NCBI GenBank assembly: GCA_900547285.1
Contig: URGF01000015.1
Span: 1 to 22,874 of the forward strand
Direction: 5' to 3'
From: an uncultured Collinsella sp.
Lineage (GTDB): Bacteria; Actinomycetota; Coriobacteriia; Coriobacteriales; Coriobacteriaceae
Length of the DNA stretch: 22,874 bases
Each line of letters opens with the position of its first letter. Within the stretch, counting starts at the first letter, position 1. The notes beneath the pieces are model-generated. The model was not told the DNA's origin. It worked only from the letters and a program-made list of their open reading frames with translations, and searched no databases. Positions 7,041-14,745 of this stretch are shown in pieces. A program made the translations under genes and the position numbers.

Positions 7041-8642
7041 CTACGCCAGACGCGGGAACAGCGGATCGCCCTTCTCGACGGGCTGACCGCCGGCAAGCAG
7101 GCCCCAAGTGCAAATGCCCTTGAGGTCGTCGCTCGCGGCCTCGCCCTCACAGGACAGGCGGCGCAGGGCCTCAGCAGAGGTCTGAGGCATGAGCGGCATC
7201 AGCAGGTGAGCGGCAATGCGGATGGCCTCGAGCAGGTTGTAGATCACAAACGCCAGCTCGTCAGCCTTGGCCTCGTCCTTGGCAAGTGCCCAAGGCTCGG
7301 AGTCCTCAATGTAGTGGTTGGCGGCGTGGATGAGCTCCATGACCTCGTCCTTGGCTCCGCCGTAATCGAGCACGTCCATCTTGGCCATGTAGCGCTCGAC
7401 CAGACCATCGGCGATCTTTGCCAGCGGGTTATCGAACGCGTCGGCAGACGCCGGTTTAGCCGGGGCGCAGCCGTCAAAGTACTTTGCGCTCATGTTGAGC
7501 GAGCGCGAAATGAGGTTGCCCCAGCTGTTGGCCAGATCGGCGTTGTAGACCTGCTCCATACGATCGAAGCTGATGGCGCCGTCGGTGCCGGGGACCACGT
7601 CGGTCATAAAGTAATAGCGGTAGCCCTCGACGCCCAGCATGTCGATAACATCCTGCGGAGCGATGGCGTTGCCGCGGCTCTTGGACATCTTCTCGGCCTT
7701 ACCGGTCTCGGCATTGCGCACGGTCAGGAAGCCGTGGGCAAAGACGTGCTCGGGCAGGGCCTCGCCGATGGCCATGAGCATCGCGGGCCAAATGACGCAG
7801 TGGAAGCGGATGATGTCCTTACCCACGATGTGGAACTGCGCGGGCCAGCGATAGGCCAGCTCGGCACGGGCCTCGTCGGTGTCGACACCGTAGCCGACGG
7901 CCGTCATATAGTTGAGCAACGCATCGAACCACACGTAGGTCACGTGACCCTCGTCAAACGGGACCTGAATGCCCCAGTCAAAGCTCGTACGGCTCACGGA
8001 AAGGTCGTTAAGGCCGCCCTCGACAAAGCTGCGTACCTCGTTCATACGGAACGCAGGCTCGACAAAGTCGGGGTGCTCGTCATAGAGCTTGAGAAGCTTG
8101 TCCTGGAAGGCGGAAAGCTTAAAGAAGTAGGACTCCTCCTGCACGCGCTCAAGCGGACGGTGGCAGTCGGGGCACAGGTGCTGGCCAACGCTGCCGTACT
8201 CCTCGTCGCCCTTCTGGACCTGCGTATCGGTGAAGTAGGTCTCGTCAGGCACGCAATACCAACCGTCGTAGCTGCCCTTATACAGATAGCCGGACTCCTT
8301 CATGCGCTCCCACAGGTACTGCACGGCATGATGCTGGCGCGGCTCGGTGGTGCGGATGAAGTCGTCGTTGGAGATCTCGAGCTTGCTCCAAAGCTCCTTG
8401 AAGTGCGGAGCCTGGCTGTCGGTCCACTCCTGCGGCGTCATGCCATGCTTGGCTGCGGCCTCGGCGACCTTCTCGCCGTGCTCGTCCATGCCGGTCAGGA
8501 ACTTGACGTTATAGCCGGCGGAACGGCGATAGCGAGCCTGAACGTCGGCGATGATGGTGGAATAAGCCGTGCCCAGGTGCGGATCGGCGTTGACGTAGTA
8601 GATGGGCGTTGTGATAAAGAACGAAGGCTTGCTTTGATCCAT
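7041..8642 (-). CDS. metG: Methionine--tRNA ligase
   Basis: Class I methionyl-tRNA synthetase, charging initiator and elongator tRNA-Met. The 533-residue product is of the shorter bacterial type without the C-terminal EMAPII-like tRNA-binding domain. The HIGH motif appears as HLGT (22-25) after TPIYYVNADP, and KMSKS is at 318-322. A zinc-knuckle insertion contains C130, C157, C160 and H161. The anticodon-binding helical domain follows KMSKS. The ATG at 8642 is preceded by GGAGG eight bases away. It lies downstream of rsmI with a 69-base gap containing a possible -10 (TAGAAT) but no convincing -35, so read-through from rsmI is likely. Confidence 0.97.
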   Translation of the reverse strand: MDQSKPSFFITTPIYYVNADPHLGTAYSTIIADVQARYRRSAGYNVKFLTGMDEHGEKVAEAAAKHGMTPQEWTDSQAPHFKELWSKLEISNDDFIRTTEPRQHHAVQYLWERMKESGYLYKGSYDGWYCVPDETYFTDTQVQKGDEEYGSVGQHLCPDCHRPLERVQEESYFFKLSAFQDKLLKLYDEHPDFVEPAFRMNEVRSFVEGGLNDLSVSRTSFDWGIQVPFDEGHVTYVWFDALLNYMTAVGYGVDTDEARAELAYRWPAQFHIVGKDIIRFHCVIWPAMLMAIGEALPEHVFAHGFLTVRNAETGKAEKMSKSRGNAIAPQDVIDMLGVEGYRYYFMTDVVPGTDGAISFDRMEQVYNADLANSWGNLISRSLNMSAKYFDGCAPAKPASADAFDNPLAKIADGLVERYMAKMDVLDYGGAKDEVMELIHAANHYIEDSEPWALAKDEAKADELAFVIYNLLEAIRIAAHLLMPLMPQTSAEALRRLSCEGEAASDDLKGICTWGLLAGGQPVEKGDPLFPRLA

Positions 8643-8711
8643 GGGGTTTGTCCTCCAGAAAAACGTTGCATACAGAGGATGATTCTAGCGCAAGGGCTGG
8701 ATATCCTCCAT

Positions 8712-9590
8712 CTATTGCATATCGAGCACTATGGCATAGACATCGCGCTTGCGGCGCGAATACTTCTGAGACAGGCGCTTGGCCACCGCAGACGCGGGCT
8801 CCCCCTCCTCGAGCGCGGCGCGGATATCCTCGCGCAGGGCCTCGTCGGGATCCGCTGCCGCGGCGCCAACCGGCACGATACCGGCCTCCTCATCCTCGCT
8901 CGGCGGCGCGATGACCAGCGCAATCTCGCCCCTTACCTCGCCGCGAGCACGCAGCTCCTCGGCAAGCTGGTCAGCGGGCCCGCGCAAGACCTCCTCGTGC
9001 AGCTTGGTGAGCTCGCGGCAGACGGCAACCTCACGCTGGGGAAAGACCTCCGCCACGGCCTCGAGCGTCGCCACGATGCGATGTGGAGACTCGTAGAAGA
9101 TGAGTGCGCCGGGCACCACGGCAAGGCGCTGCAAACGGCGCACACGGTCGCCGTGCTTTCGGCCCAAAAAGCCCTCGAAGAAAAAATGCTCGCAGGGAAT
9201 GCCGGACGAAACAAGCGCCGTGACGCAAGCAGAGGGCCCAGGAATAACTTCGACGGGCACATCGGCCTCACGCGCCGCCTCGACCAGCGCCTGGCCGGGA
9301 TCGGACACGCTCGGCATGCCGGCGTCCGAGGCAAAGGCGAGGGTCTCCCCCGCCAGCAGACGGTCGACCAGGCCGGCAGCGCGGCTAGCGATCACATTCT
9401 CGTCGCAACGGACAAGCGGCTTGGAAATGCCCAGGTGCATCAGCAGCTTTGACGTCACACGCGTGTCTTCGCAGCAGATGACATCGGCAGCGGCAAAGGC
9501 CTCGCCAACGCGCGGGGACAGGTCACCCAGGTTGCCGATGGGCGTGCCGACCACATAGAGTTTGCCCGTATGGGCGCTGTTTTGCGTCAT
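8712..9590 (-). CDS. rsmI: 16S rRNA (cytidine1402-2'-O)-methyltransferase
   Basis: RsmI methylates the ribose 2'-OH of C1402 in the decoding centre of 16S rRNA. The 292-residue length is normal. The tetrapyrrole-methylase-type fold is recognised by the N-terminal VGTPIGNLGDLSPR, CEDTR, SDAGMPSVSDPG (about 97-108), and VIPGPSA followed by SSGIP. The C-terminal part (about 240-292) is the helical domain typical of RsmI. Six bases separate its start from the stop codon of the upstream GH5-like gene, so the two are very probably on one transcript, an unusual partner for a ribosome modification gene. Confidence 0.96.
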   Translation of the reverse strand: MTQNSAHTGKLYVVGTPIGNLGDLSPRVGEAFAAADVICCEDTRVTSKLLMHLGISKPLVRCDENVIASRAAGLVDRLLAGETLAFASDAGMPSVSDPGQALVEAAREADVPVEVIPGPSACVTALVSSGIPCEHFFFEGFLGRKHGDRVRRLQRLAVVPGALIFYESPHRIVATLEAVAEVFPQREVAVCRELTKLHEEVLRGPADQLAEELRARGEVRGEIALVIAPPSEDEEAGIVPVGAAAADPDEALREDIRAALEEGEPASAVAKRLSQKYSRRKRDVYAIVLDMQ

Positions 9591-9596
9591 ATCAAC

Positions 9597-10658
9597 CTAT
9601 TCAATCATGCCGCGCTCGAGCGTACCGAGCGCCGCGCGGGCGTCCCATGCTGCAATGCGCTTCTCGGTCTTCCACGTTTGGAAGAACCAACCGGCAGCCG
9701 GCGCAAACGAAGCCAGCTGGTTGGCGATAAACACGCGCTCGTAGGCATTGCGGCCCTCGGGCGTAACCGACGAGTTGGCAAAGATCGCCGCGCCCGACCA
9801 TTCGCCCACCAGCACGGGGAACCCAGTCGAAATCGCTTCTTTAAGCTCGCGCTTGTTACGCGAAATCGCCGTCGTCAGCCCGCGAGGGCTCGTGATGTCG
9901 AGCGCATACTCGTCGCGGTAATGGTACAGGTGAAGGTCCATGTAGACGTTCTTGTACTTGGCGCCGCGCATAAAATGCTTCCACTCGCTGGGATGCCCCG
10001 ACGACGAGAAGACGACGATCTTATCCTCGGGCATATACGAACGGACGAGCTCGTAGGCATCGCGATAGAAATTGCGCAGGTAGTGAGCAGGAATGCCATC
10101 CGTCATGGTGAAGAGGCTCTTGCGAACGCTCATCTGCGGCGTGTCCAGCAGCTCAATGCCCAGCAGGCTCTCGGCCTCGCCATAGCGATCGGCCAAGCGC
10201 TCGAGCACGTCGAGTGCGACATGACGGCCGTTGGTGGACGAATGCCACTCGGCAACAGCCTCCGGCGTGGTGGGCGAATCGTTGGAATCGCCCTGGCCAC
10301 CGGGCACGGTTGCCAGATCGAGCAGCACGCGGATGTCGTACTTGGCAGCCCACTCAATTGCGCGGTCGATGTAATCGACAACCGATATGTAGGAGGCATC
10401 GGACTCCTGTGAGCCAAAGGCATACCAGGGCACCGGCAGACGCACGGCATTGAGACCGATCTGCGCCATGCGGCGAAAATCGTCCTCGCTCACAAACGTC
10501 TCGTAATGGCGGCGCATGCGCTCGTTATAGGCGGCGGTACCCATGGCCTCCTGTAGCTCAGCCGCGTTGGATGCACCGGTCGCCGCGTACAGCGACGGGG
10601 TCACCCAAGGCTCGGGAATAAACCAGCCAGAGAGATTAACGCCGAGTATCCTCTCCAT
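9597..10658 (-). CDS. GH5-like glycoside hydrolase lacking the catalytic acid/base
   Basis: A 353-residue TIM-barrel protein of glycoside hydrolase family 5, closest in pattern to the exo-beta-1,3-glucanase group. Family landmarks are present: the N-terminal GVNLSGWFIPEPWVTPSLY block, LNAVRLPVPW with the conserved Arg (R73), DLATVPGGQ, HLYHY, the nucleophile in VLVGEWSG (E286) and GWFFQTWKTE. The acid/base position, normally Leu-Leu-Asn-Glu-Pro, reads LLDTP (D172-T173; codons 10140-10145), so the catalytic Glu is gone while the nucleophile stays. There is no signal peptide, so the protein is probably cytoplasmic. The ATG at 10658 has a G5 run five bases upstream; a GTG at 10661 is the alternative. 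It is the first gene of a unit with rsmI. It could be a catalytically altered enzyme or a sugar-binding pseudoenzyme. Confidence 0.85.
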   Translation of the reverse strand: MERILGVNLSGWFIPEPWVTPSLYAATGASNAAELQEAMGTAAYNERMRRHYETFVSEDDFRRMAQIGLNAVRLPVPWYAFGSQESDASYISVVDYIDRAIEWAAKYDIRVLLDLATVPGGQGDSNDSPTTPEAVAEWHSSTNGRHVALDVLERLADRYGEAESLLGIELLDTPQMSVRKSLFTMTDGIPAHYLRNFYRDAYELVRSYMPEDKIVVFSSSGHPSEWKHFMRGAKYKNVYMDLHLYHYRDEYALDITSPRGLTTAISRNKRELKEAISTGFPVLVGEWSGAAIFANSSVTPEGRNAYERVFIANQLASFAPAAGWFFQTWKTEKRIAAWDARAALGTLERGMIE

Positions 10659-10723
10659 CACTGCCCCCTTCGGATCATGCAGGTCGAACCCGCATCGTAT
10701 TGCGTAGGATAAGTATCGTTTTG

Positions 10724-10760
10724 AGTATACCCGCGTGTGCGGACAGGCGACCGAACGGTC
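10724..10760 (-). promoter_or_regulatory. Candidate promoter with palindrome for the GH5-like gene
   Basis: A TATACT -10 (10724-10729, minus strand) lies about 65 bases upstream of the start codon. No good -35 stands 17 bases away; the position (10747-10752) is instead overlapped by the near-palindrome GACCG-AA-CGGTC (10749-10760). A weak -35 covered by an inverted repeat suggests a regulated promoter, but this is tentative. Confidence 0.3.
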
Positions 10761-10851
10761 TGCAAAGTGACGCGAAAGTGGGAGGAATGTCTGGGAGCAG
10801 ACGGACTCGGAATGGTGCGACGAGGTGTGTACGCGCGCCGGAGGCAGGCAC

Positions 10852-10899
10852 CGGAAAGTGTGTCCCGTTCTGAGCCCTTATTCTGGGACACAGTTTCCG
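10852..10899. repeat. REP-like palindromic hairpin
   Basis: A 15-bp imperfect inverted repeat with one mismatch (arms 10852-10866 and 10885-10899; core GTGTCCC/GGGACAC) has an 18-base loop. Neither side has a T-run, so it is not a standard terminator. It lies in the otherwise gene-free 10662-10955 stretch, between the GH5-like promoter and the tRNA-Phe terminator. It looks like a dispersed repeat. Confidence 0.5.
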
Positions 10900-10912
10900 C
10901 AGAACCCTACAT

Positions 10913-10942
10913 AAAAGAAAAGGACCCCTTTGCAGAGGTCCT
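10913..10942 (-). terminator. Intrinsic terminator of tRNA-Phe
   Basis: On the minus strand AGGACCTC pairs with GGGGTCCT (one G-U) around loop TGCAAA and is followed by TTTTCTTTT. It lies 13 bases after the tRNA 3' end. Confidence 0.85.
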
Positions 10943-10955
10943 AGTCAATTCAAGG

Positions 10956-11028
<73 letters not shown>

Positions 11029-11060
11029 ATTTGAGGTGTGCCTTGTTTCAAGGCTTGATT

Positions 11061-11088
11061 AGTATAACCAAGGACGCGTTCCGGTCAA
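11061..11088 (-). promoter_or_regulatory. Promoter of tRNA-Phe
   Basis: TTGACC (11083-11088) and TATACT (11061-11066) on the minus strand are 16 bases apart. The -10 lies 32 bases from the mature tRNA 5' end, so a longer 5' leader removed by RNase P is expected. Confidence 0.7.
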
Positions 11089-11151
11089 CCGAGAATTTCA
11101 AAAAAGTTTTTGAGCACAGCCTCGGTTCTTTAAACCGGCACGTCAGAGGCA

Positions 11152-11439
11152 TCAGCCGGCAGCAAGAAGTTTTTCGCTCAGAGCCGCACGGGCAAACTCA
11201 CTTGGCGTCATCCCCTCGGCAGCCGCCCGTCGACGAATGGCCTCCTTCATTCCCAGAGGAATCTTGACCGACAGCGTTGCCGTCCCCTCACCCGAGAGTG
11301 GGGGCCGTCCATGCACGATCCCACCAACGGTGTGTTCGCCATCCGGAAACTCTCCGCGCTCGTACGACTCGCACCACGCGTCAATCATTTCATCCGTTAC
11401 AACCTGACCATTAGCGGCCGTATACGTCTTGCCCATCAT
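11152..11439 (-). CDS. Ribbon-helix-helix (BrnA/CopG-like) antitoxin
   Basis: A 95-residue protein whose C-terminal half (about 53-93) matches the ribbon-helix-helix DNA-binding fold. It contains the strand TATLSVKIP, helix A (MKEAIRRRAAAEG), the turn MTPSE and helix B (FARAALSEKLLA). The N-terminal half is probably the toxin-neutralising part. This order (toxin-binding first, RHH last) and the toxin-first operon fit BrnTA-type modules. The start ATG overlaps the corrected toxin stop by four bases (ATGA) and has AAAGGGG upstream, so translation should be coupled. It probably represses its own promoter by binding the palindrome at 11727-11741. Confidence 0.8.
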   Translation of the reverse strand: MMGKTYTAANGQVVTDEMIDAWCESYERGEFPDGEHTVGGIVHGRPPLSGEGTATLSVKIPLGMKEAIRRRAAAEGMTPSEFARAALSEKLLAAG

Positions 11440-11701
11440 CGACCCCTTTGCCGAGCCCGTTCAATCTCCTGCCAAAATTTCTTCTGGACTGGAGACAAGG
11501 CATGAATGATAAGCCCCCACGGACAAGCTCGACCGCGACAAGCTCCACGCTTCGTCCGTCTGGGAGCCATCCAATCGCAAGCCATCTCGGCGGCTCGTCC
11601 TTCGGCTCGCGACGAATGCACTCAGTAACCGCAAGCCAAGCGCTAAGCACCTGCTTTTCCGTCAGGTGCTTTTTAGCGTTGGGATGGATCTCAACATCCA
11701 T
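11411..11701 (-). CDS. BrnT-like toxin, frameshifted near its 3' end
   Basis: From ATG 11701 (GGAGGAG seven bases upstream) the protein begins MDVEIHPNAKKH and runs normally to about residue 64 (VELVRGGL). It then continues into an unlikely Arg-rich tail ending at 11411. The +1 frame carries the expected end, IIHALSPVQKKFWQEIERA, stopping at 11436. Adding one G to the five-G run (C5 at 11514-11518 on the plus strand) restores an 88-residue protein that would end exactly at the ATGA junction with the antitoxin. The family resembles small RelE/BrnT-like toxins of actinobacteria that act on RNA; this assignment rests on size, position and motif pattern. As written, the gene is probably inactive, or the run is a sequencing error or a switching site. 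Confidence 0.65.
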   Translation of the reverse strand: MDVEIHPNAKKHLTEKQVLSAWLAVTECIRREPKDEPPRWLAIGWLPDGRSVELVAVELVRGGLSFMPCLQSRRNFGRRLNGLGKGVDDGQDVYGR

Positions 11702-11726
11702 GCATCTTCTCCTCCATCTTACCCAA

Positions 11727-11756
11727 TTTCGTATGACGAAAGTCCGCTGTCGCCAA
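11727..11756 (-). promoter_or_regulatory. Toxin-antitoxin promoter with palindromic operator
   Basis: TTGGCG (11751-11756) and TACGAA (11728-11733) are 17 bases apart on the minus strand. The perfect inverted repeat TTTCGT-CAT-ACGAAA (11727-11741) covers the -10, as expected for repression by an RHH antitoxin. The start codon of the toxin is 26 bases further on. Confidence 0.6.
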
Positions 11757-11759
11757 TTC

Positions 11760-12119
11760 TTAAGCCGGCACGCGTTGGAGAGCAGGGGTCGAAACAATGA
11801 TTGAAGGACGCTCTAGTACGGCCCAGGCGCCGGGGCAGGAGCACATACGCCAGGGACGTACGTTTTCGTAGCATACGAGGACATAGCCACGTGCATCGAT
11901 AAAGGCGATATCGATGGGATAGGCCATAAAACACGTATGGACCGAAGAGCAGCGTGGAAATGCCATGACGAGCGGCAGACCGTTGGCGGCAACCGGACAC
12001 CGTCCCAGCATGCCGCGCAGGCGCACGGCAAACGACTCCGCCACCGCAAACTCGGCCGGCGTCCAGCCCAGCCTATTGAGTGCCCGCGCGTAGGCGATGT
12101 AGGACGAGACCGCGGTCAC
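11760..12119 (-). CDS. DUF192 protein at the end of the Tad operon
   Basis: A 119-residue protein with the DUF192 pattern: FAVRLRGMLGR (about 27-37), a conserved CxSVHT-type block (CSSVHTCFM), YPIDIAFID and RPWRMCSCPGAWAVLE. The biochemical function of DUF192 is unknown. I chose the GTG at 12119, which overlaps the stop of the upstream TadE-like gene (GTGA) behind a G-rich Shine-Dalgarno sequence; longer in-frame starts would run through that gene. It is the last gene of the Tad transcript. There are six Cys residues, several near the conserved blocks. No signal peptide is obvious. No terminator is seen before the toxin-antitoxin promoter, so read-through is possible. Confidence 0.75.
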   Translation of the reverse strand: MTAVSSYIAYARALNRLGWTPAEFAVAESFAVRLRGMLGRCPVAANGLPLVMAFPRCSSVHTCFMAYPIDIAFIDARGYVLVCYENVRPWRMCSCPGAWAVLERPSIIVSTPALQRVPA

Positions 12120-12592
12120 ATGACCACCCCCGGACGCCATGGATCGACCGTCACCGCGCGCTCGTGCGACAACGTTGTCGGCGCCCCCAGCGGAACGCCA
12201 GCGATGCTGAGAGAAGTCGGCCACGGCTCATAGTGCATGGTGCAGGTGTAGGTCCTAAACGTACCGGATAGGGAGAGCAGGCCACCATCCGATGCCTCCG
12301 CGCCTTGCTCGCTCGACACTTCGATCTGCAAGTCATAGCCTTCCATGGCATTCAGAATTTGAGTCCGGACCGTCGCCGAGGCATCGACAGAGCTTTCGTC
12401 GCCCTCCCCGCTCGGCGCCACGGCGTGCGCCAACACGATGTCGGGCACCACGCGGTCGAAGCGCGCGACAGCGCTGGCATAGATCATGACGTTGTATACG
12501 ATGAGTGCCAGCACCAGCAAAACGGGCGTAACCACTGCTATCTCCACCGTCGCTTGGGCGCGCTCCTCGCGCAGACGCATGCGGATACTCAT
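12116..12592 (-). CDS. TadE-like minor pilin/pseudopilin
   Basis: A 158-residue protein starting at ATG 12592, one base inside the stop of the TadG-like gene (TAATG). Residues about 7-16 give REERAQATVE, a class III prepilin-type signal with Ala at -1 and the conserved Glu at +4 (TVE). A hydrophobic helix follows (IAVVTPVLLVLALIVYNVMIYA). The mature domain is about 120 residues with few Cys. TadE-like proteins are needed for Tad pilus assembly and are processed by the same peptidase as Flp. The frame is open further upstream, but that part lies within the TadG-like gene. Confidence 0.82.
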   Translation of the reverse strand: MSIRMRLREERAQATVEIAVVTPVLLVLALIVYNVMIYASAVARFDRVVPDIVLAHAVAPSGEGDESSVDASATVRTQILNAMEGYDLQIEVSSEQGAEASDGGLLSLSGTFRTYTCTMHYEPWPTSLSIAGVPLGAPTTLSHERAVTVDPWRPGVVM

Positions 12593-14745
12593 TACGACCC
12601 ACCGCCCAGAGCGCCAACCAGCGTGGCGACATCGACGGTGAGCGGGATGGAGCCGCCGCCGGGCAGAGGAATCTCCGCAAGCGTGAACACCGTACCGCTG
12701 ATGGTGCGTTCGACTTGATATTCCAACGCCTCGCAAAGCGCCTTGGGATCGGTCACGCCCAACGGAATACTTCGCAGTTTGTCTTGCGCTTGAGAGAGAC
12801 CAGCAATGTCAGACCCCGGGCTCTTAATGACGTTGGCGGAATCAGTCAGCACCGGCTTTCGCAGGCGCAAGTCGCACGGTTCCAAACCCAGCGCCGCCAC
12901 GGACGCCGAAACGGTATCGCCGAGCCACGATGCGATGGAGCCCAACGCGCCGCTGCCCCCTCCTAGGCCTTTAATCATCTCGTCCATAAGTTCGTCGGCC
13001 GAACCTTGGATGTCTCCGTATCCCACAAGCAGCCGTCCCCAGACATCCATGACGCCATCGAGTACGCCGGCAACGCCACCCGAGCGTTCCTTCAATGTCG
13101 AGAAAAATCGCGAAAGCACGTTGTTTTGCGCCGTCGCCTCATCGGGCGCCAGCACCGCGGCAGAGATGGCACCGCGATCGCCAAGCCTGACTGCCGTGTT
13201 AAACGAAGAGTTGAGCTCATCGGGGCTCGAGATGGCACCCGAAACCGCAAAGGCAACCACGCCGTTGCGACCGGGCGGAGCGATACGCGGACGCTCGCCC
13301 GAAAGCGCTTTAATGGCCTGGTCAAACGCATTGCTCGCACGGTCGGCCTCATCCTCGGTCTGACGCATGAGCTCAAGCTCTTTGTTCCGACATTTGACGT
13401 ATTCCTCCAAGGCCTTTTTGAACTCGTCGAAGTGATATTCGAAGCCGTTTTCGATAGAGGTTGAAGGCGCCGCAACAGCACCAAGCGACAAAACGCCAAA
13501 ATGGCATTTGCTGCATTTATCCTGTCCATCGTAATCGGCAACCGAAGCAAATCCGCTCGGCGTCCCTTTCTTATAGTTAGGGCAGGTCGTCCCGTAATGC
13601 AGATACGCCTTGTCATCGTTCACGCTCGTCGGCCACACCGCATCGGTATAGAGTTCCGTCGCCCGAACCTCATCAGAGTTGCGCGGCAGCAGCGGAATAT
13701 AGGAGGAAACCCTGTCTCCGTTCTCGGTTATATATGCCCGATCGACCTCCGCGTTCGCATAGGTATAAAACGCCTTACGCGCCGCAGACTCTGCCTTCAT
13801 CTCGACACTCGAGCCGTGGGGCTTCTCATTTGTCAGACGCCAATGGTAGTAGTCCTTCGCGCGATCAAGGGCAACTTGAGGCTCCCACGTAACGCTCGAT
13901 GAGTAATGCGGATTTTGAACACCGGAAAGATCCGTTAGGCTTTTTGCGCGCTCCCACATACAAGAACAGCTGCCGACCGAGCCCTTGTCAGACCCACCAC
14001 AATCCGCCAGCCAAGCGCGCTCCTTTGCCTTCGCCGTCTCCTCCGAGGCCTTCCGCAGCTCCTCGGCCGCACGCTCTAAATCATCTGATGTGTCTTTAAT
14101 GGTATCGGTCGAGATCTCTGACCCTTTGAGCGCAGCAAAGTCCGACTCGGATGTCCTGGGCACGGCAAGCGCCGTACCGGTATAGGTCACACTATCGGTA
14201 TCCTGCGCCGACACCGCCTGCGTGGCACGCGCGGCGATCAGATACGGCAGAGCCGTCTCGATTTTCTGTAAGCCTTCCGATGCGCTTTTGGCAAACTTGT
14301 TGCGCGTTTTAATGATCTCAATCCCGGTATCGACCATATTGCCGGCAACCGGCTCGGCACCCGGGATGAGGATGGCGACCAGGCCCGTCCCGATCGTGGC
14401 AAACCCCGCCAGCCCCAGACTCAAGATGCTCGCATCAACCACCGTGGCAGCCGTGTGATAGGACGACACTACGTTGGCACCCGCCAGCGCGCCGCTATCG
14501 GCCGCCACCTGGGTGTCCCCGGCACGCGACATGCTCCATATCGCCGCGGTCGACGAAAACAACAATGTGAGCACCACTAGGATGACCACGGCAGAAGAAA
14601 GCGTGGTATAGGCGCCGTCTTCGATAAACAGGTCGATACCGGCTCGACCCATAAAGCCGCCTCGCTTGCGATGGCAGCTCGGACGACGCGTCAAAACGCG
14701 TCTAAACCAGAAACGCTTAATCCCATGTAGCAATCCACGAATCAT
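12592..14745 (-). CDS. Large TadG-like pilus-assembly protein
   Basis: A 717-residue protein from ATG 14745, which has GGAGGGAG just ahead and overlaps the previous TadE-like gene by 29 bases. A basic N-terminus (1-35) precedes a membrane helix (about 52-70). The block DTQVAADSGALAGA (77-90) is the hallmark of TadE/TadG-like Flp assembly proteins. A second hydrophobic segment spans about 104-129. Coiled-coil-like stretches occur near 220-245 and 445-480. Cys residues cluster as C-x10-C-x-C (249, 260, 262) and C-x22-C-x2-C (388, 411, 414), which suggests disulfides or a metal site outside the membrane. The family is usually 300-500 residues, so this one is very large. No von Willebrand A (MIDAS) motif is obvious. 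Confidence 0.78.
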   Translation of the reverse strand: MIRGLLHGIKRFWFRRVLTRRPSCHRKRGGFMGRAGIDLFIEDGAYTTLSSAVVILVVLTLLFSSTAAIWSMSRAGDTQVAADSGALAGANVVSSYHTAATVVDASILSLGLAGFATIGTGLVAILIPGAEPVAGNMVDTGIEIIKTRNKFAKSASEGLQKIETALPYLIAARATQAVSAQDTDSVTYTGTALAVPRTSESDFAALKGSEISTDTIKDTSDDLERAAEELRKASEETAKAKERAWLADCGGSDKGSVGSCSCMWERAKSLTDLSGVQNPHYSSSVTWEPQVALDRAKDYYHWRLTNEKPHGSSVEMKAESAARKAFYTYANAEVDRAYITENGDRVSSYIPLLPRNSDEVRATELYTDAVWPTSVNDDKAYLHYGTTCPNYKKGTPSGFASVADYDGQDKCSKCHFGVLSLGAVAAPSTSIENGFEYHFDEFKKALEEYVKCRNKELELMRQTEDEADRASNAFDQAIKALSGERPRIAPPGRNGVVAFAVSGAISSPDELNSSFNTAVRLGDRGAISAAVLAPDEATAQNNVLSRFFSTLKERSGGVAGVLDGVMDVWGRLLVGYGDIQGSADELMDEMIKGLGGGSGALGSIASWLGDTVSASVAALGLEPCDLRLRKPVLTDSANVIKSPGSDIAGLSQAQDKLRSIPLGVTDPKALCEALEYQVERTISGTVFTLAEIPLPGGGSIPLTVDVATLVGALGGGS

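Noticed and set aside
6960..9452. Plus-strand open frame of 830 codons across metG and rsmI
   Set aside because: It is antisense to two well-supported genes; high GC removes stop codons in this frame, and the translation has no recognisable domain or ribosome site.
11101..11150. Terminator after the antitoxin gene
   Set aside because: Short nested stems (CGGTT/AACCG) exist, but the T-run is too far away and interrupted by an A-run, so I do not call it.
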